From Mercurialis annua (Eukaryota > Streptophyta > Magnoliopsida > Malpighiales > Euphorbiaceae), in contig NC_065573.1 in assembly GCF_937616625.2 (NCBI RefSeq), positions 5,037,001 to 5,101,000 of the forward strand: a stretch of DNA of 64,000 bases. The letters run 5' to 3'. The notes below the pieces were generated by a model. It searched no databases. It saw only the letters and a list, made by a program, of their open reading frames with translations, and had not been told where the DNA came from. Both the position numbers and the translations under genes were made by a program. Below are positions 1-11,359 of the stretch, one piece after another (position 1 is the first letter of the stretch; every line of letters begins with the position of its first letter).

Positions 1-629
1 GGCGCATATCATATTATAAAAACAATCTTAATTTCAAAACAATGATGTTGGAAATAGCTCAAGAAATAATTGCACGTAAAATTGAGACCAAATAAAATAA
101 AATCATTGAAGAGAAAAAAAAACTAAATCTGATATGAGAAATACATAAATATATAAAATACAACAATTATATCATCGATACTTAATATTTAAAAAAAAAA
201 ATTTAATACTTTGTTTTTTATATTCTTTATATTTTTTTAATAAAAAAATTATTTAAATAAATTTTTTAATTTTATTAACGTTTTAGTGGTAAAAATATTT
301 TGTGCCACTAATGAAGGAACCTATAGTGGCAAAATTATTTTGCCATAAAATGTAATTTTCTGTGGTAATATTTTTATTGACACTAAGTAAAATAACAATG
401 GTGGCAATAAAATATATGCCACTAATATTAATTTTGTTGCTCACTTCTCTTGTCACTAGTCCAAATATGGCACTTATGATAGTGATAGGGTGTCTATACG
501 GTACTTATAAATAGATACATTAAAAGGAATTTTTTTTATTTTACATTAAAGTTTCGAGAAAAATTTTAAAACTATATTGTATTTAACTTTGTATAACTCA
601 AGTAGAATAATTTTCAACTATAAATTCTA

Positions 630-966
630 GGCCAAATGTCATAAAAAGGCCAAACCTTTTATAAAAGTATCACAAAAGTCCTGACCTTTCAATTTTGTCG
701 ATTTTCGCTAAAAACATATTATTTGGTTTCAATTGTGGCCAACTCTCAATTTGATTTCAATTTTGCCTATGTGGCGCCTACGTGGCATGCACATATAGTG
801 AAAGGTCACGACTTTTGTGAAACCAAATAATCCATTTTTGGCCAAAATCGACAAAATTGAAAGGTCAGAAGTTTTGTGAAACCAAATAATCAGTTTTTGG
901 CTAAAATCGACAAAATTGAAAGTTCAGGACTTTTGTGAAAGGTTGTCCTTATTACGACATTTAGCC
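630..966. mobile_element. Mutator-like MITE, left-arm copy
   Basis: The ends form a terminal inverted repeat: ggccaaatgtc at the left pairs with gacatttagcc at the right. A 9-bp direct repeat, taaattcta, flanks it at 621-629 and 967-975, the duplication length of the Mutator superfamily. The inside is built of repeats around aaaggtcaggacttttgtg and has no coding capacity. The mirrored copy at 7087-7435 has the same flanks, so the insertion is older than the arm duplication. Confidence 0.8.
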
Positions 967-2070
967 TAAATTCTATACTAACTACATAACTACACAAAAC
1001 TAAAACTGAATATACATTCGTCCCTATAACTGTTATACAAGTCAAAGTCAAGAAACCACCAACAACTAGCGGTGGAGGAAAGAAACAAAGAAAACAGTAG
1101 AAGTGGTCGTAATGACAATGGGGATGGAAACAATTAAGGGAAGCAGGTGGAGTACTTTATTTGTAGGTGTACATTGCAAAGAAAGAAAACTGTCAGATAC
1201 ATATCATAAATACTATAAATTCTTAGTTTCAAATACAATAACATCTTCAACATTAAAATAACAAAGTATGTCACATGCTTCAAAATTTTATGAAATTGAA
1301 GCTGTCCAAGGAAGACACGTCCATTGTTCTCCTTCAAATATTGATGCTCTCTCTAAAATAACTATTTGTTATCTTATAATAAGAATAACAAGTAAATGAG
1401 GCCCCTATCTATCTAAATACCTAAAAGTTCAGAGACAGCCATATACCGTTCATAGAAATAGTAAATGAGACATCTATATATCAACAAATTAACTTAGAGG
1501 CACTACTAGATGTCATTTAAACAAAATTTGTACAAATAAAAAGTAAATGAGACCTCTATTTAAATACCTCAAATTTAGCTATGACATCTTGATCCAATCT
1601 GAAAAGATAAATTACACAATTTATCAAAACATTGCAGAACAGTTAGCATAAAATTTTGAAAGGTGAAAGTTATCGAACACGAATATGTAGAATCTCTTTT
1701 TGAAATTTTCAGTAAAACCCTAAAAGCAAAGAAACATCAACATAACAAATCATAATATAAAATAAATATATTAAGATTAAGCACACTACATAAATTGTTA
1801 ACCTATGCATAAAATTCAATGCGTGTATGCGTTTTTGGATAATAAACGGTCAAAGTTTATAAGCCATTTCCTCCTAGATTTCAAACACTGTATTTTGTAA
1901 TCCACATAAAAAAGTATCAATTACTTATTTGCAAATTCAGACTGAAAATTCAACTTAAAGCTAGTTATTTATCTTATAATAAAGCAAAAACTGCATTAGA
2001 ATTCAATTACATTTCTCTAATATTTGTAGCCTTTTTAATAGGCCACATCAAAAATCGACAACAATACAAC

Positions 2071-3780
2071 CACTACAAAAAAAGAGATGTAAGGGGACTA
2101 TAAAACTGGTCTCCTAATCCTTAATAATTGGTCCTCTATACTATTGAGGACAACTAAATTGGTCCCCATAATTTGTCCCTATTGCCTCCGTCCCCAATTC
2201 GTTAAGGGACAAAAAATAAAATCGTCCCCATTTTAGGGATGTTAGTCCGCAACTATGAGGACGACAATCATCCCCTTAAATGAGAACTAATATCGTTCCC
2301 ATTTAATAAGGGACGATATTTGTCCCTAAATCAAAGTAAATGGTCCTAAATACAATAAAAAAAGAGGATAACAGTCGTCCCCAAATAATTAGGAAGTAAA
2401 ATAAAAAATATCGGGTAAAATTTAATTATTCTTATTTTAATTGTTAATTATTAATTTTATAGAATATTATGATTTAAGCATAATATTTGATTAGAATTAA
2501 TAAAAACTAAACTAAAATTAGAAAAATTAAATTTTACCCCCAAAAATTAAAAAGATAATAGCAATATGAAGTAAAACTAAATAAACACAATAATCTGTAA
2601 AAGATCTTAATACAACAATATTTTTTACAATTTTCTTATTGGTCAAAATAATTAATAATTACAAATAATTCAAACCATTTTTTTAATAATAACTACATAT
2701 CAAGAAAAATGACAGAATAAAGTGAATCTTTCAAGTAGTATTTAACATTGTCAGAAGCTCGAGAAGCATCTCCAAATTAATAATATGCTCAAGATAAAAC
2801 CTGTTTTAGATGGAGGCAATTCAGCTCAAGTTCCATGATTAAGTACAAAGTGCTCATTAAAGAATTCAACGAGTCCCTAGAATAAAATAACCTAATCTGT
2901 ATGCAGTTTAAGGGTGATGTTAATCACTTAAACTCAATGTCTAATGCAGCTGGTCTGGTCTAGTAGTTGGTCAAAAATCTATTACAAAATGATCAAAACT
3001 ACAATCATTAAAAATGAATAGACAAAATCCTATATAGTATACTTCAAGGTCTGTTGCAACTTGCAAGTACTCATAATATATTTCGATAAAAGAGAAAGAT
3101 AAAATACTAAAAACGTTTACAAAGTAAAACAAAAAATTCACTTACTTTATCATTGGAACATAAACAAAAGCAGAGGTCACATCCAAGAAATATCAAGCTA
3201 GTTGATCTTACTTGCAGCTTCTATTCCTGCTAGAAAGGGAAGATTCGTTTTTCTCAAAACTTATAAAAGATTACTTAATGAGGTTACATAGCGTCAACAA
3301 CAACAACATCTTAGAAAATAGACAGTAGATAAAAGGGAAAGCATAATAAAGAGAAAGCTAAATAAATGAGTTTATATGCAAGGAAAACACAACAAACCAA
3401 AAGCTACTTAAATAAGTTTATAACTATTTTATTTACACATGCTTACCTTCAACAAATTTACATTCCCAACTATATGTAACAGAGAAAGAATAAATCAATC
3501 CAGCTGCACCATTTTAGCACCCATTAAAAAAACTCCGATTAAAAAGTCAAGTGCATTTCCAAGTGAATTATACAAGATCAGAAGATATATAAGCAACCTT
3601 CAATTGCTACTAAGATATATTTAATAAAAGAGCTTAAACATTTTAGCAAAACATAACATCCTACAGAGAATTGGGGACAACTAAAAACTGTCCCTAAATA
3701 ATTTGAGCTGGAAGCTTTGAGGACCATTATTTTTAGTTCGTCCCATTTCCTTGTCCCCTAATCTCTTAGTTTTTGTAGTG
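2071..3780. mobile_element. Non-autonomous CACTA (En/Spm-type) transposon
   Basis: The element starts cactacaaaaaaa and ends tttttgtagtg, the perfect CACTA-type terminus. It is flanked by the 3-bp duplication aac (2068-2070 and 3781-3783), as expected for this superfamily. The first 300 bp and the last 120 bp hold many short copies of ggggac/gtcccc in both directions, typical subterminal transposase-binding repeats. No transposase reading frame is visible in the 1.7 kb, so movement would need a transposase in trans. It is absent from the matching site in the right arm (about 5930), so it inserted after the arms formed. Confidence 0.9.
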
Positions 3781-3887
3781 AACACAATTGAGTACAAAAT
3801 GTTCAACTAATACTAGCAATAATCGACAATACAACTGAGTTCAAAGTTCATTAATACAAATACAAATAAAATAAAATTGTTTAAATA

Positions 3888-3976
3888 TTAATAGCAATAA
3901 TCATGATCTCTAATTAGCCTCTCCTTCTTTCCTCTTGGAATTGGCTTGTCCCAAGCCCTTTCTCTAAATGATTCAT
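3888..3976 (-). pseudogene. Left-arm copy of the exon-like piece
   Basis: Mirror of 5735-5823, preceded on the minus strand by gggttgcag. The same reading frame is kept to a TAA stop. It lies just beyond the CACTA element, on the palindrome-centre side. Confidence 0.35.
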
Positions 3977-4242
3977 CTGCAACCCAAATGCATAATATAA
4001 CTAAAAGTTTAACTGTGTCCATATAAAATATATTTAAAAGTTTATCTATTAAATATGATAATTTTATTTAAAGTCAAATTAAATAAAAGCCTCAAGACTC
4101 ACTCAAAACTAGAGCTAAAAAACAAAGCCTACACCAAGCCTCAAGGCAAAACAACAGAAAATAACAAAAAGCAACTGCATCAGACACATCAGTAAACATA
4201 ACCACAAAAGAGCTAAACTAAACCAGTGGGATCAGCTGCAAA

Positions 4243-4528
4243 TTACCTCTTTTTGCTCTTTCCTAACAAGGGCTGCTTGCCGAGAAACTTGTCATCAAGA
4301 AATATTTTGCCGTTTTTTACAGCGTCTCTAATCTTTTGTACCATCATTTTCAGCAGTAATATATGAATCACACTCGTAAGGTCCCTCCGTGATGGATTGG
4401 GAAGCATGCGCCTTCTTATCAAATGACGATAATAAAGTATCATATAACTTCAAAATATCGTTAAACAGCTCGTCATTGTTATTCGTGTTCATCTTTTTCT
4501 TTCCAGAAGACTTTGTCTTCTTTGCCAT
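4243..4528 (-). pseudogene. Left-arm copy of the unrecognised gene fragment
   Basis: Mirror of 5164-5468. It begins MAKKTKSSGKKKMNTNNND and runs to ENDGTKD, where about 20 bp present in the right arm are missing and the frame shifts. The remainder, encoding NGKIFLDDKFLGKQPLLGKS, lies in another frame. This copy is broken. Confidence 0.5.
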
Positions 4529-5084
4529 TGATACCGTCTTTTGGATGGAAGGACAAGGACTTTAAATTTCGGTCGCGAAGCAGAACTTTGTGTAAACTCC
4601 ACACCTAAACAACCATAAACAAAATTAAATAAATATAGCTAATTGACATTAGGATAACAATAGAATGGATATCTGACATAGCAATTGGAGATAAAATAAT
4701 CTCTTGATTATAATCGATAAAAAGATTTAAGCAAACAGCCAGCACTTCAGGTTCTAGCGAACCAACTCTCGTTAACTGAAAAATAATGTTTACCATAAAT
4801 TTTAATAAAAATGAATTAAACAAGAAAATAATCAAACCAGAATTCTGGTTTAATTATTTTCTTGTTTAATTCATTTTAATTAATTTATAGTAAACGTTTT
4901 TTTTTTCAAGTTAACGAGAGTTGGTCCACCGCTAGAACCTGAAGTGCTGGCTGTTTGCTTAAATCTTTTTATCGATTATAATCAAGGGATCATTTTATCT
5001 CCAATGGCTGTGTCAGGTATCCATTCTATTGTTTTCCTAATGTCAATTAGCTATATTTATTTAATTTTGTTTATGGTTGTTTAG

Positions 5085-5468
5085 ATGTGGAGTTTACCCA
5101 AGGTTCTGCTTCGCGACCGAAATTTAAAATTTCCTTATCCTTCCATCCAAAAGACGGTATCAATGGCAAAGAAGACAAAGTCTTCTGGAAAGAAAAAGAT
5201 GAACAAGAATAACAATGACGAGATGTTTAACGATATTTTGAAGTTATGTGATACTTTACAATTGCCATTTGATAAGAAGGCGCATGCTGCCCAATCCATC
5301 ACGGAGGGACCTTACGAGCGCGATTCATATATTACTGCTGAAAATGATGGTACAAAGGAGATCATAATCCATACAGTTCTTAGAGACGCTATAAAAAATG
5401 GCAAAATATTTCTTGATGACAAGTTTCTCGGCAAGCAGCCCTTGGTAGGAAAGAGCAGAAAGAGGTAA
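5085..5468 (+). CDS. Unrecognised basic protein, gene fragment (right arm)
   Basis: A 127-codon reading frame. The likely natural start is the internal ATG at 5164, giving MAKKTKSSGKKKM, a lysine-rich N-terminus followed by a mixed charged region ending GKQPLVGKSRKR. The same segment lies on the other strand of the left arm with substitutions and a frameshift. The frame ends next to AG|GTAATT, which could be a splice donor, and an exon-like piece follows at 5735-5823. I do not recognise the family, and no membrane segment, signal peptide or catalytic motif can be seen. It is probably a host gene fragment captured by the inverted-repeat element; expression is unknown. Confidence 0.35.
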   Translation: MWSLPKVLLRDRNLKFPYPSIQKTVSMAKKTKSSGKKKMNKNNNDEMFNDILKLCDTLQLPFDKKAHAAQSITEGPYERDSYITAENDGTKEIIIHTVLRDAIKNGKIFLDDKFLGKQPLVGKSRKR

Positions 5469-5734
5469 TTTGCAGCTGATCCCCCTGGTTTAGTTTAGCT
5501 CTTTTGTGGTTCCGTTTACTGATGTGTCTGATGCAGTTGCTTTTTGTTATTTTATGTTGTTTTTCCTTGAGGCTTGGTGTAGGCTTTGTTTTTTAGCTCT
5601 GGTTTTGGGTGAGCCCTGAGGCTTTTGTTTAATTTGACTATAAATAAAATTATCATATTTAATAGATAAACTTTTAAATATATTTTATATGGATATAATT
5701 AAACTTTTAGTGATATTATGTATTTGGGTTGCAG

Positions 5735-5823
5735 ATGAATCACTTAGAGAGAGGGCTTGGGACAAACCAATTTCAGGAGGAAAGAAGGAGAGGCTAATTA
5801 GACATTATGATTATTGCTATTAA
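5735..5823 (+). pseudogene. Exon-like piece downstream of the captured fragment
   Basis: It follows a good acceptor (ttgcag at 5729-5734) and reads DESLRERAWDKPISGGKKER and onward to a stop, if the codon begins with a G carried over from an upstream exon. The left-arm copy (3888-3976, minus) keeps the same frame with DESFRERAWDKPIPRGKKER. A conserved frame with mostly conservative changes suggests a former coding exon. The simplest join to the exon ending at 5467 does not keep this frame, so the true exon structure is unresolved. Confidence 0.35.
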
Positions 5824-7086
5824 TATTTAAACAATTTTATTTTATTTGTATTTGTATTAATGAACTTTGAACTCAGTTGTGTTGTGGATTATTGCTAATA
5901 TTAGTTGAACATTTTGTACTCAGTTGTGTTGTCGATTTTTGATGTGGCCTATTAAAAAGGCTACAAATATTAGGGAAATGTAATTGAATTCTAATGCAGG
6001 TTTTTTTGTATTATAGGATAAATAACTAGCTTTAAGTTGAATTTTCAGTCTGGATTTGCAAATAAGTAATTGATACTTTTTTATGTGGATTACAAAATAG
6101 AGTGTTTGAGACCTAGGAGGAAATGACATATAAACTTTGACCGTTTATTATCCAAAAAAGCATACACGCATTGAATTCTATGCATAGGTTAACAATTTAT
6201 GTAGTGTGCTTAATCTTAATATATTTATTTTGTATTATGATTTGTTATGTTGATGCTTCTTTTCTTTTAGGGTTTTATTGAAAAATTCAAAGAGAGATTC
6301 TACGTACTCGTGTTCGATAACTTTCACCTTTAAAAAATTTATGCTAATTGTTCTGCAATATTTTGATAAATTGTATACTTTATCTTTTCAGATTGGATCA
6401 ATATGCCATAGCTAAATTTGAGGTATTTAAATAGAGGTCTCATTTACTTTTTATTTGTACAAATTTTGTTTAAATGACATCTAGTAGTGCCTCTCAGATA
6501 ATTTGTTTGTATATAGATGTCTCATTTACTATTTCTATGAACGATATATGGCAATGTCTCTGAACTTTTAGGTATTTAGATAGAGGCTTCATTTACTTGT
6601 TATTCTTATTGTAAGATAACAAATAGTTATTTTAGAGAGAGCATCAATATTTGAAGGAGAACAATGGACGTGTTTTCCTTGGACAGCTTCAATTTCATTG
6701 GTGTTGTTACATTACACCTTTTGGTTCTTTTATGTTTATATTGTATTGTTTTTTCATGAAATTTTGAAGCATGTGACATACTTTTACTTTGTTATTTTAA
6801 TGTTGAAGTTGTTATTGTATTTGAAACTTAGAATGTATAGTATTTATGATATGTATTTGACAGTTTTCTTTCTTTGCAGTGTACACCTACCAATAAAGTA
6901 CTCCACCTGCTTCCCTTAATTGTTGCTATCCCTATTGCACTTACGACCACTGCTGCTGTTTGCCTTGTTTTTTTCCTCCACCGCTAGTTGTTGGTGGTTT
7001 CTTAACTTTGACTTGTATAACAGTTATGGGGACAAATGTATATTCGGTTTTAATTCTGTGTAGTTATGTAATTAGTATAGAATTTA

Positions 7087-7435
7087 GGCCAAATGTCGTA
7101 AAAAGGACAAACCTTTCACAAAAGTTTCACAAAAGTCCTCACCTTTCAGTTTTGTCGATTTTGGCCAAAAACTGATTATTTGGTTTCACAAAAGTCATGA
7201 TCTTTCAATTTTGTCGATTTTGGCCAAAAATGGATTATTTGGTTTCACAAAAGTCCTGACCTTTCAATATATGTGCATGCCACGTAGGCGCCACATAGGC
7301 AAAATTTAAATCAAATTGAGAGTTGAGCACAATTGAAACCAAATAATCTGTTTTTGGCCAAAATCGACAAAATTGAAAGGTCATGACTTTTGTGAAATTT
7401 TTATGAAAGGTTTGACCTTTTTACGAGATTTGGCC
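7087..7435. mobile_element. Mutator-like MITE, right-arm copy
   Basis: Mirror copy of the element at 630-966, with TIR ggccaaatgtcg and a closing gagatttggcc. The flanking 9-bp repeat is tagaattta at 7078-7086 and 7436-7444, the reverse complement of the left-arm target duplication. It is non-coding and full of internal repeats. Confidence 0.8.
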
Positions 7436-8223
7436 TAGAATTTATAGTTGAAAATTATTCTACTTGCTTTCTTGAGTTATACAAAGTTAAATACAATATA
7501 TTTTTTAAATTTTTCTCGAAGTTTTGATGGAAAATAAAAAAAATTCATTTTAATGTATCTATTTATAAGTACTATATAGACACCCTATCACTATAATAAT
7601 TGCCATATTTGAATTAGTGATAAGAGAAGTAAGCAACAAAATTAATATTAGTTGCATATATTTTATTGCTACCATTTTTATTTTAATTAGTGACAATAAA
7701 AATATTACCATAGAAAAGTACATTTTATGGCAAAATAATTTGCCACTATAGGTTCCTTCATTAGTGGTACAAAATATTTTTGCCACTAAAACGTTAATAA
7801 AATTAAAAAAATTTATTTAAATAATTTTTTTATTAAAAAAAATAAAGAACATAAAAAACAAAGTATTAATTTTTTTTTTCAAATATTAAGTATTTATGAT
7901 GTATTTGTTGTATTTTATATATTTATGTATTTCTCATATTAGATTTTTTTTTTCTCTTCAATGATTTTATTTTATTTGGTCTCAATTTTACGTGCAATTA
8001 TTTCTTGAGCTATTTCCAAGATCATTGTTTTAATATTAAAATTGTTTTTATAATATGATATGCGTCAGACTTAATAAAAATTACATTATTTGTTGACTTA
8101 AATTAATTACTTTTTATTATATTTTCTCTGAATTAAAGTGTATATAGTCAAAATTGATTTATGTCATATTTTATTATTAATTTTTTTAAATACATAACAT
8201 AAGATTTTTTGATTTTTTTTTAT

Positions 8224-8395
8224 TAGATTCGAGTCAAACTCGAGCTCGGGTGTCTCATGTGTTATTCGAATTCGTCTTCTCGAATGTTATTCGAGCTCAA
8301 ACTTGAAAGAATATTGAAACTCATTCAAGTTTGAGATCAAACTTCTTTAACGTACTCTAGTGTAGCACGAATTATGCTCGACCCGCTTTGATATG
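8224..8395. repeat. tcgag-rich dispersed repeat, copy 1
   Basis: The block carries repeated gag/ctc words such as gtcaaactcgagctcg, ttattcgagctc and actcattcaagtttgag. The same order of words recurs at 8922-9077, so the two are diverged direct copies. No coding capacity is seen. Confidence 0.55.
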
Positions 8396-8921
8396 AATTA
8401 TTCACATAAATAATCTTATTTTTACAAGAACAATGTAATTTTTTAATTTGATTTCAATATAAACTTATATATGCATATTATTAAAAATTTCAACAGTTCA
8501 GCTAATATCTACGTACTGGTATGAATTCTTCTAATGTAAAGAGCTATTTTTAATTCTTGATAAAATTTACTAAATGTTGATAAATTATTAGAATTTAATT
8601 CACCTAAAAAATATTGGTTGAAGTATGTGGTTGAAAAGAAAATAAAAGAATTTATATTTGAAAAAAGAGTTAACGCGATCCTCAAACTAATCTCTCGCGG
8701 CCAGATAACTCCATTTTAACTAATTGAGTCAATTAAACCCAAAATTTCTATTCTGGGATCAAATAAGTTTGAGTCAAATTGTTATTTCAATTTGCATTTC
8801 GGGTCAAATAAGTCTGCATTTTGATGTGTACAATTTTATGATTACTGGACCTAAATTAAGAGAATTTTGTTCCATAGATATTGCGGCTTTATCAAGAATT
8901 TATGTTTATTTTTATTGAAAT

Positions 8922-9077
8922 CAAGTCGAGCTCAACCTCAAGTTGTTCGTATGTTATTTGAGTTTCACCTCCACGATATTATATGAGTTCGAGTTTGAGC
9001 TTGAAAATTTAAACTCATTCGAGTTTAAGTTTAAACTTCTATAATACATCAGAGTTCGAGCTTGATGTAACCCGGAT
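8922..9077. repeat. tcgag-rich dispersed repeat, copy 2
   Basis: Diverged direct copy of 8224-8395: aagtcgagctcaacctcaag, gttatttgag, aaactcattcgagtttaag and gagttcgagcttgatg occur in the same order and spacing. Confidence 0.5.
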
Positions 9078-11359
9078 TAGACGCTATTTATTTAAATCAT
9101 TCCCTCTAGTTCACAACATTTATCGCTTTCAATTTATGTGATATTCTTAGACTTAAAAATTGAATTCCCTCCTATAATTTTTTTCTTTTAAACGTTTGAT
9201 TTCCATATTATACTAAGTTAATGCACAATTTAACACCATAATAATAACCTTTCTTAACATACTAAATTGAATGCGTATCCACACCTAACTAAAGAAAGAA
9301 ACTCATTTCTAATGTCAAATATTATAAATTGACATATGAACTCAACCAATTGCCAATAACATATTTCTTATGAAAAAATGGTGGGAAGGTTCAATATACC
9401 ATCGAATGGGAACACACATACGGGAAAGCATTGGACCTAGATGAATATGAAAAAGAAATGTCCCTGTGTTTTTCCAACGCTCTTATTAAGGTGCGTAATT
9501 TTATTAAAATTATTTATTATTTATTCATGATTACTAAATGCAGGTGATTTAGTTTAAATATTTGAACTTTTTATTGAATTGAGTAAATGATTCCGTATTA
9601 ATCTCCAAATGTATGTGTGGAGTTATGAACTTTTTTTTTCCTTCAAGAATTGATCTGATTTTTTATTGTTAGTTTAATGTTGTTACTTTGTCATATATTT
9701 GTTTTATCTAATTAATTAAATTCATGTCAAATTTTTTAATCATATTTTGATAATATTTATTGTTGAGCATGTTATAGTGTTATTATTCTTCTTTGTGAAA
9801 CTTAAAATAAAAAGTATACATCTAAAGTTTTGAAAAACATGACTTTTGACAATATTTCATTCAAGCATTCGGTATCAGTTGCCATTTAAAACAAAATTAA
9901 TAATTGATTTATTATATAGTATTTTTTTAATTTTTTAATAGCTAGCAAATAAAATTAATATAATAAATTTTGGTGATAGTTAAAAATTAAAAGTTAGTAG
10001 TTGATAATTTTTTTTCTTTTATTTTATTACGAAATTAGTTTGATACGTAAAATGATGAATCAAGTTGTATAAATAAAAAAGAAAATATTAAAAAAATAAG
10101 TATAAACAATATATAATTTGAAATGAGTTGTTTTCTTTAAAAAGTGAACAAAAGAGCAACAAAAATAGCCTATAAAGCAGTCATTATATAATATAAAATA
10201 TAAAAATATATTTTTCATTGCTCCATCCTTTTATCAGAAAGAAAATATTTTAAAATATAATTAAAATGCATATATACTATATATCTTTCTAAAATAACTT
10301 ATTTTTAAAAATAATCAATTCCTGAAAATTAATGAGAATATTTTCAAACTAATATATAAAACATTAATTTAGAAACCTCCTCAATTCAACTGGTAGCTTT
10401 AATTACGATTTACTAATTCAAATTAATAGCTTTTAAAGCTAAAATAACTGATAAACAATATATAATAGACTAATTTATCTGGTAACAGTTTTATTATGCT
10501 TGCTTTATTTTTGGATTTGATGTTGAAGCAATTAAAAAAATTAAAAGGTTAAAATACAGATTTACAAGATTCAATTCTTTGCTACAAAATGTCTTTAGAT
10601 TTATATAAATATTATGTTTTTGATTTTGTAAGTTCATCTCTTAATCAAACAAAGAGATATAATCTTAATTAATTTTGTTTCATTTTATCTTTATCAATAT
10701 ATAGAAACACTATTATAAATATAGAATTTTAGAGTTTTAATAGTGTTTTAGTTCCTGAAAGTCAAGAATTATTCATGCAAAATTATATTGGAACTTCTAT
10801 TTACTGTTATTTAGTGATTCAAATTATATTGTAATATGTTTAGTGTCTGAATACTAAAACTATCATTATGTGTACATGATCGATTTAGGTGGCTTAGAAG
10901 CACTTAAGCCCCCAAACTGGCTAAAAGAATTGTATAAAATTTTGTGGAAATTTTCGTTCTTGAAAAAGCAGCGAGGATCTGATTTTGGGTTTTATTTCTA
11001 TTGGTAATTTTCAATTTGGCTTACTTTTTTTATGAGAATTATCTTTCTTCCTATTTAAAAAAAATCTAATTAAAGAAAAAATATCTCTTTTTATTTTCTT
11101 CATTAGGATTTTACAGTTTAGTATTTTTCACGGTTTGATGTATTCTAAGCATATGTTTAGGTCAATTTATAATTAATGAAAGAAAGAAAAAAAGCTTACT
11201 TACTAGGTTGTAATCGTAAGTCTTGACATAAAATATTTTTCATAAGGAATTATTTCGTTGATTAGTGGAATTAGAATAATTTTAGAAACACATTTGGGAA
11301 TAAGTGTTAATAATAGTGTGAAATATATTTCATTGAGATTTAGAGTGAGATAGCGATAA

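Larger units (their letters stand above)
1..4842. repeat. Left arm of a giant inverted repeat
   Basis: This stretch is the reverse complement of 4843-8064, apart from a CACTA element at 2071-3780. The first bases of the window pair with bases around 8064, so the arm may begin before the window. Without the CACTA element and one target copy it is about 3.13 kb. The arms differ by many substitutions and indels: the right arm has about 60 extra bases near 6700, and the left arm has lost about 20 bp in the gene fragment. They are therefore old copies rather than one sequence read twice. The class is unknown; a long-TIR Mutator-like or foldback element, or an inverted duplication, all fit. Confidence 0.9.
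4843..8064. repeat. Right arm of the giant inverted repeat
   Basis: This arm is the mirror of 1-4842 without the CACTA insertion, so it shows roughly what the empty site looked like. The centre is ccagaattctgg at 4837-4848, with no loop between the arms, and about 30 bp on each side pair almost perfectly. Similarity runs to about 8064, the limit set by the window start. The arm holds the longer copy of the gene fragment (5085-5823) and the mirrored MITE (7087-7435). Confidence 0.9.
8065..11359. other. AT-rich intergenic stretch without a recognisable gene
   Basis: I see no long reading frame and no element ends. It holds two related tcgag-rich blocks (listed separately). Two weak exon-like pieces occur. 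One is near 9378-9492, open in one frame and ending in AAG|GTGCGT. The other is near 10877-10999, an open frame of about 40 codons. Neither is enough to call a gene. Confidence 0.6.

Noticed and set aside
1..8064. Palindrome as an assembly or chimera artefact
   Set aside because: The arms differ by many substitutions and indels, and only one carries the CACTA element with its own target duplication. A read artefact would give near-identical arms.
8724..8918. 64-codon frame in the gene-poor stretch
   Set aside because: AT-rich chance frame, no similarity recognised, no splice or promoter context.
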